In this document: one piece after another, positions 49,838 to 58,543 of the stretch
Layout: each line of letters opens with the position of its first letter
Numbering within the stretch: position 1 is the stretch's first letter
Assembly (NCBI RefSeq): GCF_013041605.1
Contig: NZ_JABEQC010000005.1
Span: 62,001 to 126,000, forward strand
Origin: Vibrio plantisponsor
Lineage (GTDB): Bacteria; Pseudomonadota; Gammaproteobacteria; Enterobacterales; Vibrionaceae
DNA: 64,000 nt
Direction: 5' to 3'
The notes under the pieces: generated by a model
Seen by the model: only the letters and a program-made list of their open reading frames with translations
The model's database searches: none
Told to the model about the DNA's origin: nothing
Position numbers and translations under genes: made by a program

Positions 49838-50469
49838 AATGGATCTCCTAAAATAAAAAAATTAAAAATTAAAAACTCTTTATTAAGCATGTTGTATGTG
49901 CATTTTTATTAAAACTTCAGAGACTTAATAACAACGAACTTAGTAAATTGCTTTCATGGCTGAGTATAATATTTCACTACGTGAAAAAAATTGACTCAGA
50001 TCAGTTCTGAAAAACTAATTATCCCTTTATGGGTAGAAAGCCCCAGAGAAACCACCTAACCAGTTGTATTTATTGACAATAATCGCTAAAAATAAACTGA
50101 TTAAAAATACCGCATTCGAACCAAAAATCTAAAAAAAATACAACATCGTGTAAAAAAGTTTCATTTTTGTACAACATTACTACATGTAGACAAGTTTTCA
50201 TGTGCTACTCATAGTATATCTATTTCACTTTGACTCTCCAGCAGATGTGATTTTTTTTATCAAAACTGGACATATGTTAAAAAAAACCACTCACCCGCCG
50301 AACAATGCAAACATATTTGAAACAACTGATTTTCAATTATCGACCATAATTAGTTTTTCTCACGTGTAAGCTGCAAAAATCAGCAAATTTTTTCATTCGT
50401 GATTTTGCTATGTTTGACTTAGATTACGCGCAATTAATTTCAATCCTATGAAAAATGAGAGAACCAGAC
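49838..50469. promoter_or_regulatory. adhE-ychE divergent regulatory region, with a possible FNR site
   Basis: A 632-bp A/T-rich spacer without a gene. TTGAC-TCAG-ATCAG at 49991-50004 matches eight of ten bases of the FNR/ANR consensus TTGAT-N4-ATCAA and lies about 155 bp upstream of adhE. A long leader would fit the known complex control of adhE, but nothing here proves it. Confidence 0.3.
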
Positions 50470-51105
50470 ATGTCGTTCGAAATCGCTATTTTTCTCCAGT
50501 TCTTTCTGGGTTTAGTTGCCGCAGTTAACCCGGTGGGGATCATGCCGGTGTTTGTCTCACTGACTGGGCATATGACACCAGAAGAGAAAAACAAGACCGC
50601 TGCCACTGCGAATATTGCTGTAGCTGTCATTCTGATCACTGCACTTTTGGGCGGTCAAATGCTGCTAGACATGTTCAGCATCTCTCTAGACTCATTCCGT
50701 GTCGCCGGTGGTTTGCTGCTTATGAGCATCGCCTTTTCGATGATGAGTGGTAAGTTGGGTGAAGATAAGCAAAACAAACAAGAGAAATCGGAATACATCA
50801 GCCGCGAGCAAATTGGCGTGGTTCCGCTGGCAATGCCTCTCATGGCAGGCCCTGGTGCTATCAGTTCGACCATCGTATATGGCTCTCGTTACCCAGGCTT
50901 AATGGATACCACTGGTATTGTTGTCACTATCGCTTTCTTCGCATTGTGCTCATGGTTACTGTTCCGTTCAGCACCTTATATTGTGAAACTGCTAGGCCAG
51001 ACAGGTATCAACGTGATCACCCGTATCATGGGCTTGATACTTGGTGCGTTAGGCATCGAATTTATCACGAATGGCTTACGTAGCCTGTTCCCAGGATTGG
51101 CTTAA
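50470..51105 (+). CDS. ychE: MarC-family inner-membrane protein YchE
   Basis: Six-helix integral membrane protein, function unknown (MarC/UPF0056). Strong E. coli YchE motifs: NPVGIMPVFVSLTGH, MSGKLGEDKQNKQEKSE, GVVPLAMPLMAGPGAISSTIVYGSRY, QTGINVITRIMGLILGALGIEFI. Start taken at the ATG at 50470 with GAGAG upstream; an ATG five codons earlier has no SD. Its position next to adhE is shared with E. coli. Confidence 0.9.
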   Translation: MSFEIAIFLQFFLGLVAAVNPVGIMPVFVSLTGHMTPEEKNKTAATANIAVAVILITALLGGQMLLDMFSISLDSFRVAGGLLLMSIAFSMMSGKLGEDKQNKQEKSEYISREQIGVVPLAMPLMAGPGAISSTIVYGSRYPGLMDTTGIVVTIAFFALCSWLLFRSAPYIVKLLGQTGINVITRIMGLILGALGIEFITNGLRSLFPGLA

Positions 51106-51121
51106 ACGCTGCCCCAAGGCT

Positions 51122-51158
51122 ATGATAGAGCGATAAAAACGTTAGGTCGCTCTATCAT
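51122..51158 (+). promoter_or_regulatory. Hairpin covering the start of the K+ channel gene
   Basis: Perfect 12-bp inverted repeat: ATGATAGAGCGA (51122-51133) and TCGCTCTATCAT (51147-51158), loop of 13 bases. The right arm includes the first two bases of the ATG at 51157, and the loop holds the AGG of a possible SD. No T run follows, so translation control is more likely than termination. Confidence 0.6.
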
Positions 51159-52014
51159 GTCTTTCTCAAATGAAAATTTAAAACATCAGCTCTATGTCAT
51201 CATCTTTGGTACTCATACCAAAGCGGGTAAAATTTTCGACATTGCACTTATCATCGCAATTTTCACCTCTTTGATCGTACTGGTTCTGAGTTCCATCCCA
51301 AGTTTTGATGCAAAATGGCGTGACGAGTTCAAACTGATTGAATACGGATTTACTGCCCTATTCACCATTGAATACTTAACACGACTCTACTGTTCACCTA
51401 AACCCAGCGCATACGCAAAGAGCTTCTACGGAATCATCGACCTTGTTGCGATATTGCCTACCTATCTCGTTATCTTGTTCCCTTCAGCATCATTAGTGGG
51501 TGTCGTTCGAGCCCTGAGAGTCATGCGTATATTTCGTATACTCAAACTGGTTCGATACCTTCAGGATTCCAATCTGTTGTTAAGGTCGTTGTTGGGCGCC
51601 AGAAGGAAAATTATTATCTTCTTCAGCACGGTAGCAATACTGGTCACCATCTTGGGTTCCTTTATTTACATCATTGAAGGACCAGAAAACGGCTTTACCA
51701 GCATTCCTCAAAGTATCTATTGGGCCATAGTAACCATTACCACCGTCGGCTATGGCGACGTTGTGCCACAGACAACGCTAGGTAAAGGTTTAGCCGCTTT
51801 AACCATGTTATTGGGTTATTCAATACTAGCTGTACCAACCGGCATCATTACCGCTGAGCTGCATCAAGAGATGAGTGCACACAGAGCATTAGTGAAATGC
51901 CCCAATTGTTCCCTGTCGGGACATGAATCAGATGCTCTATTTTGTAAGCATTGTGGAAGTGAACTGGCGGATCCAGATAAGCGAGTAGTGCCAGTTACAA
52001 AAATAGACAGCTAG
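51157..52014 (+). CDS. Voltage-gated potassium channel with C-terminal zinc ribbon
   Basis: Six-segment Kv-type channel: S4 voltage sensor RALRVMRIFRILKLVRYLQ near residues 123-141, pore helix and selectivity filter TTVGYGD near 200, S6 GLAALTMLLGYSILAVPTGII. A double CxxC zinc ribbon (CPNCSLSG...FCKHCG) forms the C-terminus, in place of an RCK/TrkA domain. 285 aa. Monocistronic, with a start-masking hairpin. Confidence 0.9.
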   Translation: MSFSNENLKHQLYVIIFGTHTKAGKIFDIALIIAIFTSLIVLVLSSIPSFDAKWRDEFKLIEYGFTALFTIEYLTRLYCSPKPSAYAKSFYGIIDLVAILPTYLVILFPSASLVGVVRALRVMRIFRILKLVRYLQDSNLLLRSLLGARRKIIIFFSTVAILVTILGSFIYIIEGPENGFTSIPQSIYWAIVTITTVGYGDVVPQTTLGKGLAALTMLLGYSILAVPTGIITAELHQEMSAHRALVKCPNCSLSGHESDALFCKHCGSELADPDKRVVPVTKIDS

Positions 52015-52047
52015 ACTGTAGAAGTTTCTCACCTCTAAGAATGTAAA

Positions 52048-52069
52048 AAAAGCGCCCTAGGGCGCTTTT
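52048..52069. terminator. Bidirectional terminator, K+ channel gene / asd
   Basis: AAAAGCGCCCT and its perfect complement form a 22-bp palindrome between convergent genes. Confidence 0.92.
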
Positions 52070-52087
52070 AGATATACGAAACTTTTA

Positions 52088-53200
52088 TTATTTCTCAGAA
52101 AGAATAATACGCAGTGTACGACGTAGAGGCTCAGCAGCACCCCAAAGCAATTGGTCACCAACGGTGAACGCATTCAGGAAGTCATCACCCATTGCCATCT
52201 TACGCAGACGACCAACAGGGATAGACATAGTGCCTGTTACTTTCGCTGGTGAAAGCTCTTTAGCAGTAATGTCACGCTCGTTAGGAATCACTTTTACCCA
52301 CTCGTTGTGAGAAGCAATGATTTCTTCGATTTCATCTAAAGGTACACTTTGTTTTAATTTGATAGTCAGTGCCTGAGAGTGACAGCGCATCGCACCAATT
52401 CGAACACAAGTACCGTCGATCAGAACTGGAGAGTCTTGAGTGCCAAGAATCTTGTTCGCTTCAACACCTGCTTTCCACTCTTCTTTACTTTGGCCATTGT
52501 CGCGTTTCACGTCAATCCAAGGGATCAAAGAACCAGCAAGTGGAACACCAAACTGATCGGTTGGGAAAGATGAAGAACGCATGGTTTCCGCAACTTTCTT
52601 ATCAATATCAAGAATAGAGCTAGATGGGTTAGCAAGCTCAGAGCTCACCGAATCATTAATCACACCCATTTGAGAAATAAGTTCACGCATGTTCTGTGCG
52701 CCAGCACCAGAAGCTGCTTGGTAAGTCATCGCGCTGGTCCATTCAACCAGACCTTTTTCAAATAGACCACCGAGACCCATTAGCATCAAACTAACAGTAC
52801 AGTTACCACCAACAAAGGTGTTAGTACCCGCGTGGATACCATGTTGAATTTGCTTCAAGTTTACAGGGTCTAGCGTGATGATAGAGTCTGATGCCATACG
52901 TAGAGTTGAAGCAGCATCGATCCAGTAACCCTTCCAACCTGCTTGACGCAATGCTGGATATACCTTTTCGGTGTAGCTGCCACCTTGACAAGTAATGATA
53001 GCGTCAAGCTGCTTAAGGCTCTCAATATCAAAAGCATCCTGAAGCATGCCAGCGTCTTTACCTAAGTTTGGCGCAGGGATACCAATTTGTGAGGTACTGA
53101 AGAATACTGGTTCAATTAGATTAAAATCACCTTCTTCAACCATACGTTGCATGAGTACCGAACCAACCATGCCACGCCAACCTACTAAACCTACTCTCAT
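52088..53200 (-). CDS. asd: Aspartate-semialdehyde dehydrogenase
   Basis: NADPH-dependent reduction of aspartyl phosphate, the branch to lysine, diaminopimelate, threonine and methionine. Starts [20 protein letters not shown] (Rossmann GxxGxxG), catalytic Cys in [13 protein letters not shown] near residue 135, [24 protein letters not shown], His in [14 protein letters not shown]. The ATG at 53200 gives 370 aa, the length of Vibrio Asd; the frame extends 14 codons upstream without support. Confidence 0.95.
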   Translation of the reverse strand: MRVGLVGWRGMVGSVLMQRMVEEGDFNLIEPVFFSTSQIGIPAPNLGKDAGMLQDAFDIESLKQLDAIITCQGGSYTEKVYPALRQAGWKGYWIDAASTLRMASDSIITLDPVNLKQIQHGIHAGTNTFVGGNCTVSLMLMGLGGLFEKGLVEWTSAMTYQAASGAGAQNMRELISQMGVINDSVSSELANPSSSILDIDKKVAETMRSSSFPTDQFGVPLAGSLIPWIDVKRDNGQSKEEWKAGVEANKILGTQDSPVLIDGTCVRIGAMRCHSQALTIKLKQSVPLDEIEEIIASHNEWVKVIPNERDITAKELSPAKVTGTMSIPVGRLRKMAMGDDFLNAFTVGDQLLWGAAEPLRRTLRIILSEK

Positions 53201-53746
53201 CGCACTAATTCTCCGTGTGTTCTTGAAAAAACAATTGACCATCTATAAGTGGTTCAGACAAAAATCTCAAGCGTTTCTTATAAAAATGATTATTTTGTTG
53301 CTTTATGATAAGGGAAACGACGCTATTCGCTTCCCTACACAACCAAATCTTATAAGTATACTAACTTAACACAACTAAGCGGCTTTAAAAGGCATATTAG
53401 TAACAAAATGTTCCCCATATTCCGGATAATTGACGATAAAACTTTGAATAAGAACGATAAATAACCACTAAAAAACCATCTCACCTTTCTTTTAAATTAG
53501 AGATATAGAGAAAAATAACCTTAAATAACAAAGAATTAAAAACAAAAAATGTTATCACCTCGAAAAACCCTTTCATAATAGTAGAGCACTCGACAAATTA
53601 ATCAGGATTTAACTAAAGTTGAGTTAAATATTTCATCTAAAAACAGAAATATCTAACACTACTCTACAAAAACAACACAAAATCGACTCTCAATAAGTCA
53701 ACTCGAACGTTGCCCACAAAAAACAACATTTAATAAGAATTAACAG
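53201..53746. other. asd upstream gap (546 bp)
   Basis: Very A/T-rich and without a credible coding frame on either strand. It must contain the asd promoter. No lysine-riboswitch-like structure could be recognised by eye. Confidence 0.5.
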
Positions 53747-55003
53747 CTAAATAGAGGCTTGCTCCAACCAAAACTGAGCACTTTTAACCGTTTCGTCTAA
53801 AGATGTCGTCAACGCTTGAATTTCTTCATCGGTAGGAATTTCTTCGCGTTTCAATTTTGCTTCGATATCGATTGCAATGATTCTTAATTCATTCGCACCA
53901 ATAGTGCCCGCCACGCCTTTTAAGCTGTGTGCGGTTCTCATTGCAGCACCTAAATCAGAAGAGATTTGCTTCTGGAGCTTCTCACCATCTTCATAGTGAT
54001 CTTCAATAAAAACGCGCAACAGCATTTTCACCGATTCCTTATCATCGTTAAGTGAACTTAGCATTTGCGGTATGTCTATCTTGGACTCAACAGATGTACC
54101 AGCGACAGGCAAATGCTGAACATCGGTCAAAACTTCTTTTTTTCCTTTATTTTTTTCGGCACTTTTCTCACTAACGGGCTCATTCTCGTCACTGTGGAGC
54201 GATTCAACGACTCGTCTGCATTGCCTTTGGCAAAACATCACAACAACAAAAAGACTGGCTATGAGTAAACCACTTAAAACCAACAACAGAACATTAATAA
54301 AGCCGAATAGCTTAAAATATTCATTTTCAAGGGTGTGCAACTCTTGATAAATCTCGTGCTGTAGCAGTCGGTTTACTAGGTATCCGCTTTCTGCATACTC
54401 GCTTAAGAGTTTGGAAACCTTTGCCAGAGTAAGTTGTAAATGTTGCCTGTCATCTGGCGACATCGACTGTGAGGCGACCATGATTTTATCTAGAGAGCGA
54501 TAGATTTCCGGGCTTTGCTCGCCTTCAGTAAATAATGCTTCAAAAAGATAAGCACCTAAGTCAACGTAATAACGCCTGATATCGGGTTGATTCTCATATT
54601 CCGAGCGAAACAATTTAAGCTGCTCAGCCATATTGAGCACATCCAAGTCCGAGCTTAAGAACAGTTGGCTTTTTTCGATAAACTTATCGATAACATAAAT
54701 TAGATGAGTCACATCAGGCTGAAATACGGAGTGTTCATAATCCGCTTCTAACTGCACTCGCAATGAATAAATTAATTGGATATTGAGGGACATGTCATTG
54801 GTATGAATGACACGGTAAGGAGATCTAAAATGAAGCGAATTATGAAATGACATGATGTGATTGCCTAATTCGACAACATCGTCACTCATCTTGGCCGTTT
54901 GCCTGTACTGGACAAAAATAACCGACACGCAAAGCAGCCAAATAACTCCGATTATGGTCATTGCTTTATAGACAAATTTACTTTGATGATGCTCTAAAAC
55001 CAT
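53747..55003 (-). CDS. Membrane Hpt (phosphotransfer) protein with periplasmic sensor-like domain
   Basis: Layout: membrane helix (about 16-38), an extracytoplasmic helical domain of about 200 residues, a second helix (FINVLLLVLSGLLIASLFVVVMF), a charged linker, and a C-terminal Hpt domain (about 310-415) with phospho-His in MRTAHSLKGVAGTIGANELR. No histidine-kinase catalytic domain is present. It therefore looks like a relay module that takes phosphate from a separate hybrid kinase, perhaps modulated by its periplasmic part. The ATG at 55003 has GGGA six bases upstream; an ATG at 55018 has none. Partner unknown; neighbours give no hint. Confidence 0.78.
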   Translation of the reverse strand: MVLEHHQSKFVYKAMTIIGVIWLLCVSVIFVQYRQTAKMSDDVVELGNHIMSFHNSLHFRSPYRVIHTNDMSLNIQLIYSLRVQLEADYEHSVFQPDVTHLIYVIDKFIEKSQLFLSSDLDVLNMAEQLKLFRSEYENQPDIRRYYVDLGAYLFEALFTEGEQSPEIYRSLDKIMVASQSMSPDDRQHLQLTLAKVSKLLSEYAESGYLVNRLLQHEIYQELHTLENEYFKLFGFINVLLLVLSGLLIASLFVVVMFCQRQCRRVVESLHSDENEPVSEKSAEKNKGKKEVLTDVQHLPVAGTSVESKIDIPQMLSSLNDDKESVKMLLRVFIEDHYEDGEKLQKQISSDLGAAMRTAHSLKGVAGTIGANELRIIAIDIEAKLKREEIPTDEEIQALTTSLDETVKSAQFWLEQASI

Positions 55004-55104
55004 TCCTTGTCCCAGCATTCAATATTGATTAAATACAATCATATACCTTCCGCATTCATCTTGCGTAGATTGGTTCTCAAAACTGGTGCGTTAATGCGAA
55101 ATAA

Positions 55105-55129
55105 AAAGAGAGCTCATATGGCTCTCTTT
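55105..55129 (-). terminator. Terminator after yejK
   Basis: AAAGAGAGC / GCTCTCTTT stem with a T run on the minus strand. Confidence 0.85.
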
Positions 55130-55160
55130 CTAGATAACACTATCTGACAACGACTAGTTC

Positions 55161-56162
55161 TTAACTTTTACGCGTTAGCTGATCTCGCAGATTCGGTGGA
55201 GTACCTTTAATGGTCAGCGTATCAGTTTCCGGATCGTAGAAAACGCGCTCACCCATTAATAAACTGTCAAAACTGATGTTCAAACCACCACCAGCACCGA
55301 CATACTTGGTCAGTTTTCTCATCGTTGAACGATCGCCAGGGAAACTATCTTCAAGTTCGTAACCATGCTCACGCGTATAGTCCATAAAGCTGGTGCCATC
55401 CTGAGCTGGAGGTAATTCACCTGACAACTCTTTCACCTGAACTTCTTCACCCGCTTTTATTTGATCATTGCAGTAATCGTAAACCTGTTTCTTGTAGTTA
55501 ATCGCTTCGCTTTTTTCCAGCTTTGAATCACTACAAAAATCTTCAACCGCTTGCATCAGAACTTTGTTTTGCACTTTCGCATCAAGCCCCACTTCCGCTT
55601 GAAGGAAATCCAAAAAGAAATCTGAAACTTTACGTCCGACGCGACCTTTAATGTACGTCAGGTAACGATTCGACTCCTTATCCGTTTCAAAGCTCGATAA
55701 ATCCACACGTGCAACAATATCCATTTTATTGATATCGAGATAATCAGTTGCACTGATGTCTAGCCCTTCTGTCACCTTTAAACTTTGATTCAAAGGAAGA
55801 ATGCCAATCAAAAGATATTCGGTGGCTAGTGACTGATATTCAGCCATCACCAAGATACCTTCATCGGCAAACGGATATTTCGACAGTTCGTCTTTGAGAC
55901 GTTGCGCACTGATTTGAGAAAAATCGTAAAACGAACGCTGACTTTGACGCATTTCTTGCAACCAGTTTTGAAAATCACTGTCAGACTTGAAAGAGCCAAA
56001 ACCTTTACCCGCTTTCGCATTAAAAACGCGATGCAACTCGGATACTAGGTTTTCTGTTGATGTATCATTATCAAGAGATTGAGCACGGAAGTTAACCGTT
56101 AGCTCGTCGTTATTATTTTTGCTTAGTTGATGCAAAATGACATTGGAAAGGTGCAGACTCAT
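55161..56162 (-). CDS. yejK: YejK (NdpA), nucleoid-associated protein
   Basis: Nucleoid-associated protein of the NdpA family. LHLSNVILHQLSKNNNDELTVNFR at the N-terminus, FGSFKSDSDFQNWLQE, YLTYIKGRVGRKVSDFFLDFLQAEVG and the C-terminal GGGLNISFDSLLMGERVFYDPETDTLTIKGTPPNLRDQL are family signatures. 333 aa. Divergent from yejL. Confidence 0.93.
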   Translation of the reverse strand: MSLHLSNVILHQLSKNNNDELTVNFRAQSLDNDTSTENLVSELHRVFNAKAGKGFGSFKSDSDFQNWLQEMRQSQRSFYDFSQISAQRLKDELSKYPFADEGILVMAEYQSLATEYLLIGILPLNQSLKVTEGLDISATDYLDINKMDIVARVDLSSFETDKESNRYLTYIKGRVGRKVSDFFLDFLQAEVGLDAKVQNKVLMQAVEDFCSDSKLEKSEAINYKKQVYDYCNDQIKAGEEVQVKELSGELPPAQDGTSFMDYTREHGYELEDSFPGDRSTMRKLTKYVGAGGGLNISFDSLLMGERVFYDPETDTLTIKGTPPNLRDQLTRKS

Positions 56163-56240
56163 AGTGAAATAATCATCGTTCTGGTTTCAGTTGTAAGGCA
56201 TAGTAGGTTATCATAAGCCGTTTTTACTATCATCATTAGA

Positions 56241-56462
56241 GTGTTTATGCCTATTACATCGAAATACAGCGACGAAAAAGTTGAAACTATCCTGACCGAA
56301 ATCGCTGCCGTTCTTGATAAACATAATGCGTCTCCTGAACTTTCCCTGATGATTGCGGGAAATGTCGCGACCAACGTTTTGAATCAAAATGTTGCTGCAT
56401 CGCAACGTAAAGCTATCGCGGAAAAGTTTTCTCAAGCATTGATGTCTTCGTTAGCAGACTGA
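56241..56462 (+). CDS. yejL: YejL, UPF0352 protein
   Basis: 73-aa helical protein of unknown function: [20 protein letters not shown] in the first half and [25 protein letters not shown] sequence (here [18 protein letters not shown]) in the second. Always between yejK and yejM. The frame opens at 56241 with an ATG in a TTTATG context two codons before the second ATG at 56247 (MPIT), which is the more usual family start. Confidence 0.9.
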   Translation: MFMPITSKYSDEKVETILTEIAAVLDKHNASPELSLMIAGNVATNVLNQNVAASQRKAIAEKFSQALMSSLAD

Positions 56463-56496
56463 ATTTAAATATAAAAACGGATAAATAGAAAAGTAC

Positions 56497-58299
56497 ATGG
56501 TAGATAGCGGAAACACATACGGCGAACGCGTATCACGTCTAGTAGGTTGGGGGCATTGGTTTGCCTTCTTTAACATCATTGCAGCAATGCTGATTGGTAC
56601 CAGATACATAGCACAATCGCCGTGGCCGGAAACTTTCTTAGGACAGCTCTATCTTGCGCTTTCTTGGGTGGGGCATTTTGGCTTTTTAGTCTTTGCTATC
56701 TATCTTTTGACGCTTTTCCCGTTAACGTTTTTGATCCCCTCAAGATCATTGTTCCGTTTTCTGTCCGTCTGTTTCGCAACATTCGGACTCACTGTACTGC
56801 TGATAGATACTCAGGCTTACCAAACCATCAACTTGCACTTAACGCCAGTGGTTTGGGAGTTGTTATTCAGTGATGAAAGCAGCGCAGTAAGAACAGACCT
56901 TCAGCATTTATTCGTTGTGCTTCCGCTTGTTTTCCTACTGCAACTTGGTTTATCTGAGTGGGTATGGCGTAAACAGCGTAAACTCAGCCACAAACGTGTT
57001 GGCCGCCCTCTTGCCGCGGTCTTCTTCGTCAGCTTTATCGCAAGCCATCTGATTTATGTGTGGTCTGACGCTTATTTCTATAGCCCTGTTACGAGCCAAA
57101 AATCGAATTTCCCGCTGTCATACCCTATGACTGCGAAATCGTTTATGGAGAAACACGGTTTATTGGACCGAGATGAATATCTCAAGAGACTGGAAGAAAC
57201 TCAAAATACCGTTGATTTGGTTAACTACCCGATTGAAGAAATCAAATTTGGTCGCCGAGCCAACAACCTCAATATTCTGTTGGTCAGCGTAAATAACCTG
57301 CGCGCTGACGTATTAACACCGGAGCTGATGCCTAATACCTATCAGTTTGCTTCTGAGAACCTCAACTTCACCAATCATTACAGTTCAAGTAACGATACGT
57401 TTGGTTTATTTGGTCTTTTCTACGGTTTGCCTAGCAGCTATGCGAGCAGCATTGAAGCTCAAGGAGCTGCACCAATTATGCTGGATGTTCTTGAATCGCA
57501 AAAATACCAGTTTGGCCTCTTTAGCGGCGATAACTTTGAAGATCCTCTCTATCAGGAAACCATCTTCCGCAAGTTACCAATGTCTAAAGCGCCGTTTGAT
57601 CCAGAAACAAGCAACGATGAACAAACTATCGCTCGCTGGTCTACTTGGGTTGAGCAGAAGAAACAGCCTTGGTTTAGCTACTTAGAACTTTCTACCGTTG
57701 ATAACTTCGACCAATACGATAGCGCAGCATCAAACGGTTCAACCAGTGACCGATTACGTGCTGGCTACAACCATTCCGTAACTTTGGCGGATAACGAACT
57801 TCATTTACTGTTCACTAAACTCACTGAGCTGAAACTGTTAGACAGCACGGTTGTGGTTATTACCTCTAACCATGGAACAGAGTTTAATGAAACGAAAACA
57901 AACAGCTGGGGTTCGAATAGCAACTACAGCCGTTTCCAACTGCAAGTACCTATGATTGTCCATTGGCCAGGAAGAGTTGCTGGTGTCTATAACCACCGTT
58001 CAAGCCACTTAGATTTCTCTGTCACAATCATGCAGGATCTATTGGGAGTATCTTCAAACCCAAGTGATTTCAGCAGTGGTCGAAACATGTTTAACGAAGC
58101 GAAGAGAAAGTGGATTCTTGCTGGCGATTCACGTGAACTCGCACTTATTACTGATGAACAAACAACGGTGATAGATAAGTTTGGTAACTTCAAACTTTAC
58201 GATGATAACTATCAACGCTTAAAAGAAGAGAACCCGACTCTACCTGTGTTAATGCAGGGGTTCACCGAACTGCAACGTTTTTACGCGAAAGATAATTAA
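56497..58299 (+). CDS. yejM: YejM (PbgA/LapC), LPS-sensing inner-membrane protein
   Basis: Senses periplasmic LPS and controls LpxC proteolysis through LapB. N-terminal five-helix DUF3413 domain (residues 1-190), linker, then a periplasmic sulfatase-like domain (about 245-600): NILLVSVNNLRADVLTPELMPN, NHYSSSNDTFGLFGLFYGLPSSY, TSNHGTEFNE. Where catalytic sulfatases have the formylglycine C/S-x-P-S-R motif, this has SSSNDTFGLF, as in the non-catalytic PbgA group. 600 aa. Confidence 0.94.
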   Translation: MVDSGNTYGERVSRLVGWGHWFAFFNIIAAMLIGTRYIAQSPWPETFLGQLYLALSWVGHFGFLVFAIYLLTLFPLTFLIPSRSLFRFLSVCFATFGLTVLLIDTQAYQTINLHLTPVVWELLFSDESSAVRTDLQHLFVVLPLVFLLQLGLSEWVWRKQRKLSHKRVGRPLAAVFFVSFIASHLIYVWSDAYFYSPVTSQKSNFPLSYPMTAKSFMEKHGLLDRDEYLKRLEETQNTVDLVNYPIEEIKFGRRANNLNILLVSVNNLRADVLTPELMPNTYQFASENLNFTNHYSSSNDTFGLFGLFYGLPSSYASSIEAQGAAPIMLDVLESQKYQFGLFSGDNFEDPLYQETIFRKLPMSKAPFDPETSNDEQTIARWSTWVEQKKQPWFSYLELSTVDNFDQYDSAASNGSTSDRLRAGYNHSVTLADNELHLLFTKLTELKLLDSTVVVITSNHGTEFNETKTNSWGSNSNYSRFQLQVPMIVHWPGRVAGVYNHRSSHLDFSVTIMQDLLGVSSNPSDFSSGRNMFNEAKRKWILAGDSRELALITDEQTTVIDKFGNFKLYDDNYQRLKEENPTLPVLMQGFTELQRFYAKDN

Positions 58300-58324
58300 A
58301 TCAGTTGGTTAAAATACTTTCGTA

Positions 58325-58353
58325 TTGACGACCAGAAAAAAACTGATTAGATT
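58325..58353 (+). promoter_or_regulatory. Predicted promoter of tRNA-Pro
   Basis: TTGACG (-35, 58325-58330), 17-base spacer, TAGATT (-10, 58348-58353), then a GC-rich ACGCG discriminator typical of stringently controlled stable-RNA promoters. Confidence 0.6.
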
Positions 58354-58361
58354 ACGCGAAT

Positions 58362-58438
58362 CGGACTGTAGCGCAGCTTGGTAGCGCACCGTCATGGGGT
58401 GTCGGGGGTCGGAGGTTCAAATCCTCTCAGTCCGACCA
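58362..58438 (+). tRNA. proL: tRNA-Pro (anticodon GGG)
   Basis: Seventy-seven bases including the encoded CCA. Acceptor CGGACTG pairs with CAGTCCG; D arm GCGC-AGCTTGGTA-GCGC; anticodon loop ATGGGGT with GGG at positions 34-36; T arm GGAGG-TTCAAAT-CCTCT. It matches E. coli proL over the anticodon and T arms. It is the likely integration site of the downstream element. Confidence 0.96.
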
Positions 58439-58448
58439 TACACCTAGA

Positions 58449-58479
58449 GCCCGTAATTCAAAGAGTTACGGGCTTTTTT
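58449..58479 (+). terminator. Terminator after tRNA-Pro
   Basis: GCCCGTAA / TTACGGGC stem (58449-58456, 58466-58473) followed by six T. Confidence 0.92.
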
Positions 58480-58491
58480 ACGCCTATAAAA

Positions 58492-58514
58492 AACCGCCTT
58501 AAAATGAGGCGGTT
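58492..58514 (-). terminator. Terminator after the integrase gene
   Basis: AACCGCCT / AGGCGGTT stem; the minus strand then reads TTTTTTAT. Confidence 0.82.
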
Positions 58515-58541
58515 CCAAAACAGTTCCAAAACTGGTTCCAA
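58511..58541. repeat. Three tandem GTTCCAAAAC direct repeats at the integrase 3' end
   Basis: GTTCCAAAAC at 58512-58521 and 58523-58532, and GTTCCAA at 58535-58541, with pitches of 11 and 12 bp, i.e. one helical turn. Located just outside the integrase stop codon and near the tRNA, where arm-type integrase sites of attL would be expected. Confidence 0.5.
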
Positions 58542-58543
58542 TA

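Noticed and set aside
50240..50270. T-rich tract with flanking TGTGA/ATCAA near ychE as an FNR or CRP site
   Set aside because: The spacing between half-sites is eight bases or more, which does not fit either consensus.
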